In this document: in pieces, positions 13,901 through 27,300 of the stretch
How the letters are laid out: the number at the start of each line of letters is the position of its first letter
Numbering within the stretch: position 1 is the stretch's first letter
Assembly (NCBI RefSeq): GCF_002288925.2
Contig: NW_022098057.1
Span: forward strand, 64,223,641 to 64,287,640
DNA: 64,000 nucleotides
Source: Delphinapterus leucas
Taxonomy: Eukaryota > Chordata > Mammalia > Artiodactyla > Monodontidae
Reading direction: 5' to 3'
The notes under the pieces: generated by a model
The model's database searches: none
The model's input: only the letters and a program-made list of their open reading frames with translations
What the model was told of the DNA's origin: nothing
Made by a program: the position numbers and the translations under genes

Positions 13901-16900
13901 ATTTAAAAGGACATAGAATAATTTAGATTTTTATCATTTTATATTTAAAAATGGTATAATCTTCTTTCATTATAGAAATATACAGTCTTTATAAACAGTT
14001 TGACTAGTTTACTTGATAAAATGGTTTGTTTCAAATCTTGCTTTATTATATATTCCCTGTTTATATACTTGGTAAAAGATGAAAATCAGTAGAGGTGAGG
14101 TGATGTTAAAAAGTAGGAGGCATTTGATCGGTTGTTAGGAGGAGGGTATGAACATTTTAGTAATAAATAAGGTACTTTCCTGAGGTTGGTCATCTCCTCT
14201 TCCTCCTCCCCACTGTCCTTCCCCTCCGCCCCCCCACTTTAAGCTGAACATTCTTTCCTTTATAATGAGAAATTTTAAAACTAGTTTACATTATGACCAT
14301 GAAGGACTACAGTAGGTTTGCTTTATCATTTGAACTTGTAAATTTAAAAGTTTTTGAGTTTCTTCCTCTGGTATAGAATATCAGACTATAGAGGCTGAGG
14401 ACTAAGGATGAGATGAGACCTTGAGCACTTAATATTCTAAAAATGCTTTTTAAAATTACCCCTCCCCCAATTTTGATGGCAATTTTTATTCCCTTAAAAT
14501 AAATGCGTTTACTATTCTAAATTCTTCCATATATTTAAACAGTAAATAATAGTAGGAGGAATTTTAGAGATGTGCTTATTTCCATTTTCATCAACAGAAG
14601 AAATAAATATTTTTGTAGGATTCTATACTAACAGCTAGATTGCTAGTTTTTTAGCAATCTTTGTTAAACGCTAAGTTAATCAGGACTTCCCTGGTGGTCC
14701 AGTGGTTAAGACTCTGTGCTCCCAATGCAGGGGGCCGGTGTTCGATCCCTGGTCAGGGAGCTAGATCCCACATGCGGCAACAAAGATCCTGCGTGCTGCA
14801 ACTAAATAAATGAATAAATATTAAAAAAAAGAGAGAGAAAGAAAGTTAATCACTTGGTGCTTTCAATGTAGGATATTCCATTTTAGAATTAAGAACACAA
14901 GGAAAATCATAGGAAAAAAATAAAAGCTTTAAATGGTAAAAGCCAAATGCTTGGTTTGTGAGCATATATGGTGATAACGCTACTAAATGAATTTCTATAA
15001 ACCTTTTAGTTGGCCAAGCTGTTTCTTTTTCTCTTTAAGGGTTTGTTTTAATGCTGTTTTCTTTTTCTCCTCACTCTCCATCCTAGTTATTTTTTGAGAA
15101 ACAACAGTGTTCAGATTTATCATAATTATTACAGTTCCATGCTTACTTAGCTTAATGGTATCATCAGTTATACATTACTATAAAAAATTCAAAAGGATAC
15201 TCTTTATGCTCAGTTTATTAAGCTCTGATGCTGTGCTGAATACCGTGTTAGGTGCTGTGTGAATTCAGTAGTATAGGAATTATAGGATATCTATAATTAG
15301 TAGGTAGAGGTTAGCTTATTCAGTCACAGCAGCTTCTTTATAGCATTGCTATTAAATTTTTAATCTTTTGTTTTCTAGATGGCTATTGACCAGGCCCACA
15401 GACAGAATGTCTCCTCTCTTTTTCTCCCAGTGATTGAATCTGTGAATCCTTGCTTAATTCTAGTGGTACGTAGAGAAAATATAGTAGGAGATGCAATGGA
15501 AGTCCTTAGGAAAACAAAGAATATAGACTACAAAAAGCCACTCAAGGTAATTTAACATTTTCTGTTGTACAATTGGAACTTTTATTCAGAAAATATGTTT
15601 AAAGTTTTCCTGTTCATTTTTAGTGTATCTTTGAATCTTAATAAAATTATATACTTAAAAATTTTTTAGCTATTAATTGCCACACTTTTATTCATAATAA
15701 ATAACGTGTGGTAGGGTTTCCAGAATATACGTTCATTTCTTTACATTCAGTGTTTGCATTAACCTGTTTTAGGTTATATTTGTTGGAGAAGATGCTGTTG
15801 ATGCAGGAGGGGTACGCAAAGAATTTTTCTTGCTCATCATGAGGGAATTATTGGATCCTAAATATGGCATGTTTAGGTATTATGAAGATTCCAGGCTCAT
15901 TTGGTTTTCTGATAAGGTAAAAAGTCTAACCGTCTAAATTACTTCTATATCTATCTATCTGTCTGTCTGTCTGTCTGTATACACCTATGTATATATACCT
16001 ATATGTTTCAACTTAGCTCAGTAATAAATAGGAGTTATTACTGGATACCTAACATATTTTTTTTACAGATCTTCTTTATTACAATTTTAAAAATTATAAA
16101 CGTTTGGATTCAGAGTCATCAGAACACATTAATGCTTACCACACATTTCAAATTAGCAAAATAAATTACGGAATGGTCATCCTGAAAATGATGTTGACTG
16201 TTCTGCTGAGTTAGATTTGAGGATTGAATAAGTACCAGATGAACTTTTCTTCTGGGGAGAATTAATTTATCATTAGGGATCATTGATTTCTCTACCTTAT
16301 AATTTAGGGCAGAGGTAACTACTCAGCAAACTACAGTCCCTGAAAGTTCTTCCCAGCACATAAAGTCAGTGCCTACTCATTTATCTATTGTCCATTGCTA
16401 CTTTCTAGCTAAAACTGGCAGAGGCAGAGTGGGGAGTTACAACGAGCCCCTATGGCCAACAAAGCCTAAAATATTTGCTGTCTGCCCCTTTACAGGAAAA
16501 GTTTGCTGGCCCCTAATTTAGAAACTGTAAGTGAAATGGATGGTTCAGTTTGTAGAACTCTGAGTTGAAAGAAATTTGGATTATTTACTGTTTGTTCTAA
16601 AAACCTTGATGTATTATTTATTCATTCTTCCAGGAGACTGGCTGTCCTTTGTGATGTTAGCAGTCATGATGATCAGTGCCTAGGCTAGTTAATTTATTAG
16701 GGGTGGCAAAATGGTACTACTCCTACTCTAACATTTCTTTTTCATTTTTGTAGCTTGGATACTTATATGTAAAGAAATTTTCTCATATCTGCTATTTAAT
16801 CCTTATTAGTACAGTTCATATGGGAAAGAATTCTCTCTGTAGTTATTTTTCAAAAGAATTAGCATGCTCCAGTGGTGACAATTCATTTTTTGATTTTGTT

Positions 16901-19900
16901 TTTGAATATTATTATATATTCATGGACTTAAACATAGTTGATGTTTTTCAGTCTTTTGCAGTTATTATCTTTATTAATATTATCCCACTTTTGTCCAGGG
17001 AGAGCTCTTCAACTTGGCACCTGAGTCCTTTTGACACAATCTTAGTACTGTTTAGTAGCTTCCTTGCTACCTGGTGTACTTGGTGTGATAAAATGTTCCA
17101 GACTTATACATTTATTGCCTAACAATACCAACCTTTCAACCAATATTATGATAACTGAAAATATAGTTGACCCTTGAACAACATGGGTTTGACCTGTGTA
17201 GGTTCACTTATACGCAGATTTTTTTCAATAAATACATACTGTGATACTGTACGGTCCTCAGTTGGTTGAATCTAAGGATGGAGGACCGACTATAAGATTA
17301 TACTCAGATTTTCGACAGCACAGGGGATCAGCGCCCCAACCCCTGAGCTGTTCAAGGGTCAACTGTAGTTTTGTTTTGTTTCATTTTTAAGTATTTTGCA
17401 GGGTTTTTTTGCCCTTTGAGTATACCCCAGGTGAGATACACAGGCAAATAACTGTGTTTTTTGTTTGTTTGTTTTAACATCTTTATAATAACTGTGTTTT
17501 GATATCACTTGAAATTGGTACACTCTGTATCATTATACCAAGTAGATACACATGTAGGTTAACTTGTAGAATTTTTAATTTTTAGGGATTGCTTGTTTAA
17601 TTTCAATTTAGTTTTATAGTTATATGAAGTAGTTACATAGTTCCAAAGTCAAGTCTACAAAATAACGTATCTAAAAAAGTATAACTTTTGTCTCTACCCC
17701 CTCCACTGTACTTCCTCCCTCCTCTTAAAGTTATTCTTTTCAAAAGGAATGTTACAGTTTAACCATTTTTGAAAAAATAAATATAAGTACATATGTAGTA
17801 GTATACCACATACCAATGTCAGTTTCCTGGTTTTAAGTATGGTTATTTAAGCTGTTATTATTGGGGAAAACTGAGTAAAGAGTACAGAGAAATTCTGTAC
17901 TATTTGTGTAATTTCTTGTGAGTGTTAAAAGTATTTGAAAATAAGTATTTTTAAAAAGAAGTGCTATACTATACATATTTTTTTCTTCATCAAGAAAGGG
18001 TATTTTATTTTACATGAGAAATTAAAGCATGTTTGCATGTTGTTGTGATGAATTACTCAGAAAGTAGAAAATCAGCGTTGCAGGAGGGGATATCAGCCGC
18101 AGGAGCACAGTCCTTAAATTGTGAAGAAAAGATGCAGACGAGTATGCTAGTGGAGGATTGACTCTAATCAGACACATAGATCCATAATATCATGAGAGAA
18201 AGCCAAGTATATATGTAAATACAAATCTTCTGGTAGATTTGATGGTGGGAGGTTGTGCAAGTTCTCTTAGAATTATTTCTACTTTACAGTGAAATAAGAC
18301 GCAAGTTTGTTAGAAAGTTCAAATAGGAGGAAGGTTGTTGGAGGTTTGAAGAAGAAAGGAGAAAGAGTGAAATAATCACTTAGGGGAGTGGGAAAATAAG
18401 ATGACCATGTAAATAAATACAGGGTTAGACTGGCGGCATTGGAGGCCCATTTGAAACTTACATTCATGAATTTTAAAAGGAGACCAATCAACATGGTTGT
18501 GTTTTTTTTCTTTAGTCACATTTAGCTGCTTGGGTAGAGGTAAAAATGAGACAGACAGTTGATTTAACTAGGTTGTGGTTTTAGCAAGTGAGTATAAACA
18601 GAAGGGAAGAAAGAGCAGGAGAATGATTGATTATCTTGATGGATTATAGAATTTAAGCTTTGTAAGGAGGAAAATGTAAGGACTTGGTTGGGAGGTGATG
18701 ATTTTTTAAAAAGTAGTGTGGTTAATGGCTTGTAGTTGCTGGTGGAGTTGAGTTGTAGTGTGAGTCAAAGTATTGGGGGGAGTGAGTTACAAAGTAAGAA
18801 ATGATGGTCAGATAGGGAATGCTTAAAATTTGGGTGGTTGCATTTAAATATAAAATATGACCATGGGAATGGGTGTCTGAGATGTGATGGGAGGACAAGA
18901 CTGTTGGAAATATTTTGTTGGAAAATTGCAGTTCAAGGAACTGAGAGGCTAGTGTGTTGGATGCCTTTTTTGGCCCGGGTATTGAAATCGTCAAAAACGA
19001 TGGCAGGAATAGTGGTAGAAAAAGAAAGCAAAAGATAGTGCCAGAATCTGTGAATGAGTGCACTGTGAATGTCTTTAGATGTCAGCACAAGGAACAGTAG
19101 CAGGGAAATGGTCAGTTGGCATGTGTTGGACAGAAGCTGGTATTTTAAGAAGGCAAATGGAAGGAGGTCTAGAAGGAGTGAAGAGCCAGGAGACCTCTCT
19201 CTAGGCCTGGTTGTATGAGGGGTTGGAAGGTTAAACAAACACCATTTATTATGAGCTGCAGGGGAAATAGCATCTTCAGGAGACAGCCTTTTTCATTTAG
19301 AAAAGGGGCAAGGAGAATTTGGAGAAGTTTAGGATATAGGCAGTTTTCCAAATGATAGATTGTGAGTTCCAGAACAGAGAAGGGGTTTGGTGGAGCAGGG
19401 ACAGTTAGTAACATTGTGTCAGATTTTAGGGCCTGTACACTGCCACATGGAAGTGGGATTACGGACAACCTGTGAGTTTTTAGGCCTCTTTTGTTGACAG
19501 TTAGGCATGTCAACATGGTTGAATAGTCCTGATGGCCTCTGAGGTAGGTGGACAATCTGTTCAAATTATGGTCTCTTTCTTGGCACTGATCTCTTAGGGC
19601 AGTTTGTAGTGGTATAGCAGATAGAATTTGAAGAGTGTCCGTGGGGTGGAGGCCTGTCTGCCAGGAACACAAAGAGTTCTATGGGCCTCTGTTCAGTTCT
19701 GCAGAAAGGTAATGTTTTGAGACCAAGGGAGGGGCAGTCGTAACAAGCTTTATTGTATATCTTTGTGGGTTTTTTTGGCCGTGCCCTTGCGGCATGCGGG
19801 ATCTTATTTCCCCAACCAGGGCTCAAACCCATGCCCCCTGCAGTGGAAGTGCGGAGTCCTAACCACTGGACCAGCAGGGAATTCCTTGTGGATCTCTTAT

Positions 19901-21264
19901 ACCTTTTCAGTTATATCTTGATTTGGGCTATAGGAGCCCCATGGAGCTGCTCTTCTTTGTACTTTTGACATGTCCCCATTATTCTTTAATTATTCATTAC
20001 ATTTGGTACAGAAAATGTTCCAGGCTCATTTTGTATTTTCTCTACCCCAGTCCTGGCATTAGCCATTTCTCCTAAGAGCCCTGACTTCCTTAAGTATAAA
20101 ATGGTATTTAGAAGTCAAGCTTGTATGCTACGTGTATTCATTGCTACCAAGGAGTCATTGCTTTCAGAGTCTCACAGCAGACAGAACTAGGAACTATATG
20201 TATGTATACACACATGGCATACATCTCCTGGATTTCAACATGTATGGATATTTATATATATGTATACATGTACACACACATATTTGTGTGTGTATATATA
20301 TACATACACACATGTTAAAAACCATGAGATGATACTGACACCTCTAATTCTATACAAACACCACAGAGTTTACTTTAGCCTTCTCCCTTTCCATTTTATG
20401 TGACTTAAATCACTAGTGAGAAACTTAACAGCCATCATCTTCCAGGTATTTACTCAGTAAGTAGCTAGTCTTCTGGTTACATTGGCCAAAAGCTTAGCCC
20501 CAGACATACTGGACCACCTCCTCAGAGAAGGTGTAGGAAGGAAGGAGGAAAGTAGAGGGCTCTATGTTCTTTTTAATTTAATATTATTTTTAATGAGGTA
20601 AAATTCATCATTTTAAGAATTTAAAAATGTACAATTCAGTGGCATTTAGTACATTCACAGTGTAGTGCAACCATCACCACTCTCTAGTTCCAGAACATTT
20701 CATTACCTCAAAAGGAAACCTGTAGACATTAAGCAGTTTCTCCCCATTTCCTTCTTCCTTCAGCTTCAGACAATCACTGCTTTACTATCTGTCTCTGTGG
20801 CTTTGTCTCTTCTTGATATTTGCTGTTAATGGAAACCATATAGTGTATGGCCTTTGGTGTCTGGCTTCTTTCACTTAGGATAATGTTTCCGAGGCTCATC
20901 CATGTTGTATCATGTGTCAGTACTTAATTCCTTTTTATAGTTGAATAATATTCCATTATATAGATATACCACATTTGTATATTCATTCATCAGTTGATGG
21001 ACATTTGGGTTGTTTACCTCTTTTGGCTAAATATTATGAATAGTACTGCTGTGAAAACTTGTGTACATGTTATTGTTTGCAGTTATTTTGGGTATATACC
21101 TATGAATGGAATTGTTAGGTTATGTGATAATTCTGTTTGACTTTTTGAGGAACCACCAAATTGTGTCCCACAATGGCTATACCATTTTACATTCCCATCA
21201 GCAATACATGAGGATTACAATTTCTCTACAATCCTGGTCAACATTTGCCACTTTCCTTTAAAAA

Positions 21265-21315
<51 letters not shown>

Positions 21316-24300
21316 TATTTTATATATGTATTTCTGTATTTTTCTTATTATGATAATGGGTATGAAGTGGTATCTCACTGTGGTTTTTTAAAATTAATTA
21401 ATTAATTTGTTTATTTTGGCTGCACCGTGTCTTAGTTGTGGCACGTGGGATATTTGCTGCGGCATGTTTACTTGTGGCATGCAGGCTTCTTAGTTGTGGC
21501 ATGCATGTGGAATCTAGTTCCCTGACCAGGGATTGAACCTGGGGCCCCCTGCATTGGGAGCATGTAGTCTTACCCACCGGACTACCAGGGAAGTCCCTCT
21601 CATTGTGATTTGATTTGCATCCCCTACTGGCTAATGATGTGCTTGTTTGGCCATTTGTATGCCTTCTTTAGCAAAATGTCTTTTTAAGTCTTATACACTT
21701 TTTTAATTGGCTTGTTTTTCTTTTTGTTGCTGAGTTTTTGGAGTTCTTTTATGTATTCTGGATACTAGACCCTTGTCAAATATATGATTTGCAAATATTC
21801 TCTCCCAGTGTATGAATTATCTTTTTACTTTCTTGCTAGTGTCCTTTGATAACAAAAGTTTTAAATTTTGGTGAAGTCTTTTTTTTGTCTATTATGTTAT
21901 TGCTTGTGCTTTTTGGTGTTATAACTAAGAAACCATGGACAAATTCAGGGTCATGAAGATTTACCCCTGAGTTTTCTTCTAAGAGTTTTATAGTTTTAGC
22001 TGTTATATTTAGGTCTTTCATCTATTTTGAGTTCATTTTTGTCCATGGTGTGAGGTAAGAGTTCAACTTCATTCTTTGCATGTGAATACCTGGTTGTCCC
22101 ACCATTGTTTGTTAAGTCTTGGCACCCTGTTGAAAATTAATTGACTGTAGCTATATGGATTTATTTCTGGACTCTCAGTTTTATTCCAGTGGTGTATATG
22201 TCTATTCTTATGCCAGTACTACACTGTCTCGTTTACTATAGCTTTGCAGATTTTAAAATTGGAATGTGTGAGTTCTCCCACTTCGCTCTTCTCGTTCAAG
22301 ATTCTTTTGACTATTAGCGGTCCCTTACAATTCTGTATGAATGAATGAACTGTATGAATTTTACAGTTAGCTTTTCCATTTCTGCAAAAAAGGCCATTGA
22401 GGTTTTGATAGAGAATGTATTGAATCGGTTTGGGAAGTATGGCCATCTTAACAATATTATCTTCTAGTCTATGAACATTGGATGTCTTTCCAGTTATTTA
22501 GGTCTTTTAATTTCTTTCAGCAATGTTTTATAGTTTTCAGTGTACAAGTCTTACACTTCCTTGGTTAAATTTATTTCTCAGTATTTTATTCTTTTTGATG
22601 CTATCGTAAATGGAATTATTTTCTTTATTTTTAGTTCATTGCTACTGTGTAGAAATAGAGCTGATTTTTTGTGTTGATCATGTGCTGAATTCATTTATTA
22701 GCACTAATAGTTTGTTTTGTGCATTCTTTAGGATTTCTGTATACAAAATCATGTCATCTATAAATTCAATAGATTTAATTTTACTTCTTTCTTTCCAATT
22801 TGTATACCTTTATTTCTTTCTCTTGTCTGATTGCCCCACCTTGAACTTCCAGTATGCTTTCAAATGCAAGTGGTGACAGTGGACATGCTTCTCAATTTTT
22901 CCCGATCTGAGTGGAATGTCAACTGTGGGTTTTTCATAAATACCTTGAATCATGTTAAGGAAATTCCCTTCTATGCCTAGTTTACTGAGTTTATTTATCA
23001 TGAAGGGGTGTTGGATTTTATTCATATGTTTTTTTCTGCATCAGTTGAGATGATCATGTGGTTTCCTTCCTTCATTCCATTATGTGATATATTACATTGG
23101 TTGATTTTCTTATGTTGAACAACATTGCAGTCCTGGGATAAAGCCCACTTGGTCATGGCGTGTAATCCTTTTAATGTGCTGCTGGATTCAGTTTCCTAGT
23201 ATTCTGTTGATGATTTCTCTGTTCTTATTTGTAAGGAATACTGCTGTATAGTTTTCTTTTGTGTGTGTGTGTGATGTCGTTGTCTGGCTTTGGTGTCATG
23301 GTATACCTGACCTCATAGAATGAGTTAAGAACTGTTTCCTTCTCTTCCATTTCTTGGAAGAGTTTGAGAATGATTGGTGTTAATTCTTCTAAATGTTTGG
23401 TAGAATATGGTCTCAGGTTTTTGTTGGTTGGAAGGTTTTTGATTGATGATTCAATCTCTTGTTATAAGTTTCTTTAGGTTTTCTAATTCTTCTAGTGTCA
23501 GTTAGTAGTTTGTGTGTTTCTAGGAATTTGTCCATTTCATCTGGATTATCTATTTTGATGGCATGCAGTTATTTATAGTATTCTCTTATAATCCTTTTTA
23601 TTTCTCTGAGGTTGATAGTAATGTCCACACTTTCGGTCCTGATTTTAGTAAGTCTTCTCTCTTTTTTTCTTGGTCATTCTAGCTAAAGTTTTGTTAATTC
23701 TGTTAATCTTTTAAAAGAATCACCTTGGGGCTTCCTTGGTGGCGCAGTGGTTGAGAGTCCGCCTGCCGATGCAGGGGACATGGGTTCGTGTCCCGGTACG
23801 GGAAGATCCCACATGCCGCGGAGCAGCTGGGCCCGTGAGCCATGGCCGCTGAGCCTGCGTGTTCAGAGCCTGTGCTCCACAACAGGAGAGGCCACAACAG
23901 TGTGAGGCCCGTGTACCGCCAAAAAAAAAAAAAAAAAATCACCATTAGGTTTTGTTGCTTTGTGTATTGCTTTTCCATTCTCATTTCATTTATCTCCACT
24001 TTAATCTTTATTATTTTCCCCCTCTGCTAGGTTTGGGTTTGGTTTGCTCTTCTTTTTGTAGCTCCTTAGGATATAAAGTTAGGTTATTTATTTGAGAGAT
24101 TGTTTCTTTTTAATTAATTAATTTTTTTATTTGGCTGCATCAGGTCTTAGTTGTGGCACACAGGATCTTCGTTGTGGTGCGCGGGCCTCTCTAGCTGTGG
24201 TGCGTGGGCTCAGTAGTTGCAGTGCACGGGCCCAGTAGTTGTGGCACACGGGCTCCAGAGCCCGTGGGCTCAGTAGTTGTGGCACGCAGGCTCTCTAGTT

Positions 24301-27300
24301 ACGGCACGTGGGCTTAGTTGCCCCGTGGCATGTGAGATCCTCGTTCCCCAACCAGGGATCGAACCTACGTCCCCTGCATTGGAAGGCAGATTCTTAACCA
24401 CTGGACCACCAGGGAAGTCCCCTTGTTTTTAATAGATGTTTACAAATATAAAAACTTTTTGAACACTGCTTTCCCTGCATTCCGTAAGTTTTTGTGTGTG
24501 TATTTTCATTTTCAGGAGTCTCTTAAGTATTTTCTGATTTCCCTTGTGATACCTTCTTTGACCCATTGGTTTTTTTAAGAGTGTGTTGTTTAATTTCCAC
24601 ATCTTTGTGAATTTTCCATATTTCCTTCTGATATTGATTTCCAGTTTCATTTCATTATGTTCTGAAAAGATATATTTTATGATTTTAATCTTTTTAAATG
24701 TAGTCTTTTAAAATTTATTGTTTTTCTTTGTTTCCCATAATACCTCTTATTCATCCAGTTTTCTTGTGTTTGTTTCTTTTGTCTTTTTCTTGTGGTTCTT
24801 GGCTGTTTATTATTTTAGAGTGTGACACTGAAATGCTACCTAGATACTTTATGTGTATGGGCACTGTGTACTGGCCCTATTCATAGAGTGATTAGGTAGG
24901 TGGGGGCCTCTCAAGGGCGAACCCTCAAATGTCAGCATATATAAGTTTTGTATTCTTTGTGTTTACAGGAAAGGTTGTAGCCCTGGCTGTCAGTGTTCTA
25001 GTAGTGTTCCAAACACTGCAAAGGGAAGCTAGGATTCTCACTGTTCACTGTACAGACCTTCATTTGATCCCTTTGTGTTTTTTTTGTTTTTTTTTTGCGG
25101 TACGCGGGCCTCCCACCACTGTGGCCTCTCCCGTTGCAGAGCACAGGCTCTGGACGCGCAGGCTCGGCGGCCATGGCTCACGGGCCCAGCCGCTCCGCGG
25201 CACGTGGGATCCTCCCGGACCAGGGCACGAACCCGCGTCCCCTGCATTGGCAGGCGGACCCTCAACCACTGCGCCACCAGGGAAGCCCGATCCCTTTGTT
25301 TTTAACGCAGCACCCTGACCATCAGCTACCTCAGATTCCAGAGCCTCTTTAGTTCATCCTTTCCAAAAAGGCAACAACCTTTCCACCAAGCATCCTATTT
25401 TCAACCCCACTCTGATACCTCTGACTTTCAGATTCTTATGTTTTACTAACTGAGCTACCTGGACTACCTCTGACTTTACAGGTATTAATTGGCACTTCCA
25501 GTTCCTGAGCCTACAGGACAGATGAACTTGTTTTTTACTGGCTTTCCTCTAAAAGCTACTGTTTCAGTTTTTTCTGCTTTACCGAAACAGACAAGCTATC
25601 CATTTACTTCTCATATTTTGAAATATTGAAATCTCTTTAGTGCTATTAAAACCCTCCCCTATTCTTTTTTTCTTGTGGGTTTATGCCATTTTTAGTCCTT
25701 TATTCTCACTTAGAGGGATTTCTGGAAGAAGAGAGATTAACACATATTCAGTCTGCCCTACTTAAGAAGGACTTTCTAAACTTCAACATAATGTAGGACA
25801 TCACAGAAGAAAAAGTTTAATTTGACCAATGAAAAATATGATATAACAAAACATAAAAAGCATATATGTAACAAAGATGACACAGGGTAATAACCCTGAC
25901 ATATGATGAATTCAGATACAAATATATAAGTAAACACTAGCCCCCAAAAGATAAATGGGCCAAGTATACAAAGAGGCATTTCACAAACACACAAATCCCT
26001 AATTTTCAGTATCACTAATCGTAAAAAATATATAGTAAAACAAGTTGTCATTTTTTAAATTCAGAAATATGTTTTATGTGTCTATGGTATGTGTATGCAG
26101 ATGAAAATGTGGAAAGATAGTCATTTTCCTGGACTACAAATGGCGGTACAAACTAGAACAGTTGTGGAGGAAAAGAGTTTGATAGTATGCTTAACTTTCC
26201 TTTGACTTTGAAATTCTTCCTTGCAAAGCAGAATTTCTTCTAAGGAGGTATTCCAAACTACGGACCAAAATATATGCAAAAAAGATGCCCATCTTCTTTT
26301 GAAAATTACTAGCTAATTCGAATAATATTTATTGAGCCTTCACTGTGTGCTTCAGGAACTGTGCTAAAAGTATTTTACATACATTATTCCACTTAATCCT
26401 CACAACAACCATATGAAATTAATACTACTTTTATCTTGAAAACACTGAGGCTAGATAATGAATGAACCAGGTCTGGAGCCCCAGATCTAGTTTAAAAATT
26501 GTTTGCTCTTAATTGTCATGCTTACTGAATTTCCTGTGACCATATGTTAATTCTCTAAAGATTACTGGGGTGGGAGAGGTGAGAGGAATAAGCATTGTTT
26601 TTAATATTTTAATAGTCTAAATGTCCAACTATAGTTAAAATAGCTAACTTAGTAAGCCATGGAACTTTTATATGATATAATATGCAACCATTAAAAATTG
26701 TGTTCTGGAAGAATTTTTTTTTTAATTAATTAATTAATTTTTGGCTGCTTTGGGTCTTTGTTGCTGCGCTCAGGCTTTCTCTAGTTGCAATGAGCAGGGG
26801 CTACTCTTCATTGTGGTGCGTGGGCTTCTCACTGCGGTGACTTCTTTTATTGTGGAGCATAGGCTCTAGGCACGTGGGCTCTAGAGCGCAGGCTCAGTAG
26901 TTGTGGTGCATGGGCTTAGGTGCTCTGCGGCATGTGGGATCTTCCCGGACCAGGGCTCGAACCCGTGTCCCCTGCATTGGCAGGTGGATTCTTAACCACT
27001 GCGCCACCAGGGAGGTCCTGGAAGAATATTTAATGACATAAGAAAATACTTGTGTTGTAATTAGAAAAATGAGAAAGCCTTAAATATAATGTTTTAAATT
27101 ATTTTTCTGAACTTATAGTAGATGGAAATACATTAAAAAAATTTTAAATCGTTGTTTTTGGGTGTTTCTAAGTGATTGGATTACAGGTGTTTAATTCATT
27201 TTCTTCTTTAGGTTTTTTATTTTCCAAATTTTGAATGTGTATAATTTTTTAAATCAGAAAAAAAGTTCTAGTAATCATTTCATTTATTAATGTAATGCTT

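Larger units (their letters stand above)
10958..15378 (+). other. HERC4 introns around the 13370-13468 exon
   Basis: The two introns (10958-13369 and 13469-15378) hold CHR SINEs at 12003, 13605 and 14683 and an L1 tail at 13071. 11655-11800 resembles an ancient MIR/L3-type repeat. Nothing else is recognised in 11000-11650, 12150-12950, 13830-14670 or 14855-15370. Confidence 0.65.
20570..24750 (-). mobile_element. Long antisense L1 relic with three nested SINEs
   Basis: The - strand carries decayed L1 ORF2 coding sequence, for example an RT-domain piece reading [19 protein letters not shown] (22810-23025). The segments around 20900-21250 correspond to the L1 3' ORF2 region. Frames are broken many times, so it is inactive. 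SINEs at 21383, 23726 and 24110 interrupt it. The left boundary is approximate. Confidence 0.8.
25790..27270 (+). mobile_element. L1M-type relic, interrupted
   Basis: Pieces resembling L1 ORF2 end and 3' region (aaaagataaatgggccaag near 25947, a tgcaaccattaaaaattg block near 26683, tatttaatgacataag after the SINE). Broken by a MIR-like segment near 26320 and by the SINE at 26715. Confidence 0.55.

Noticed and set aside
18722..19672. Series of 100-167 codon open frames on the - strand
   Set aside because: No splice sites, start context or recognisable domain. The sequence looks like an old dispersed repeat in an intron with a purine-rich + strand, which lowers stop-codon frequency.
22810..23025. 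Reverse-transcriptase-like open frame
   Set aside because: A fragment of a broken antisense L1; the frame is interrupted on both sides.
25038..25352. Several overlapping 70-130 codon open frames on both strands
   Set aside because: They lie in a CHR-2 SINE; the same peptide recurs at five other SINE copies, so it is repeat sequence and not a gene.
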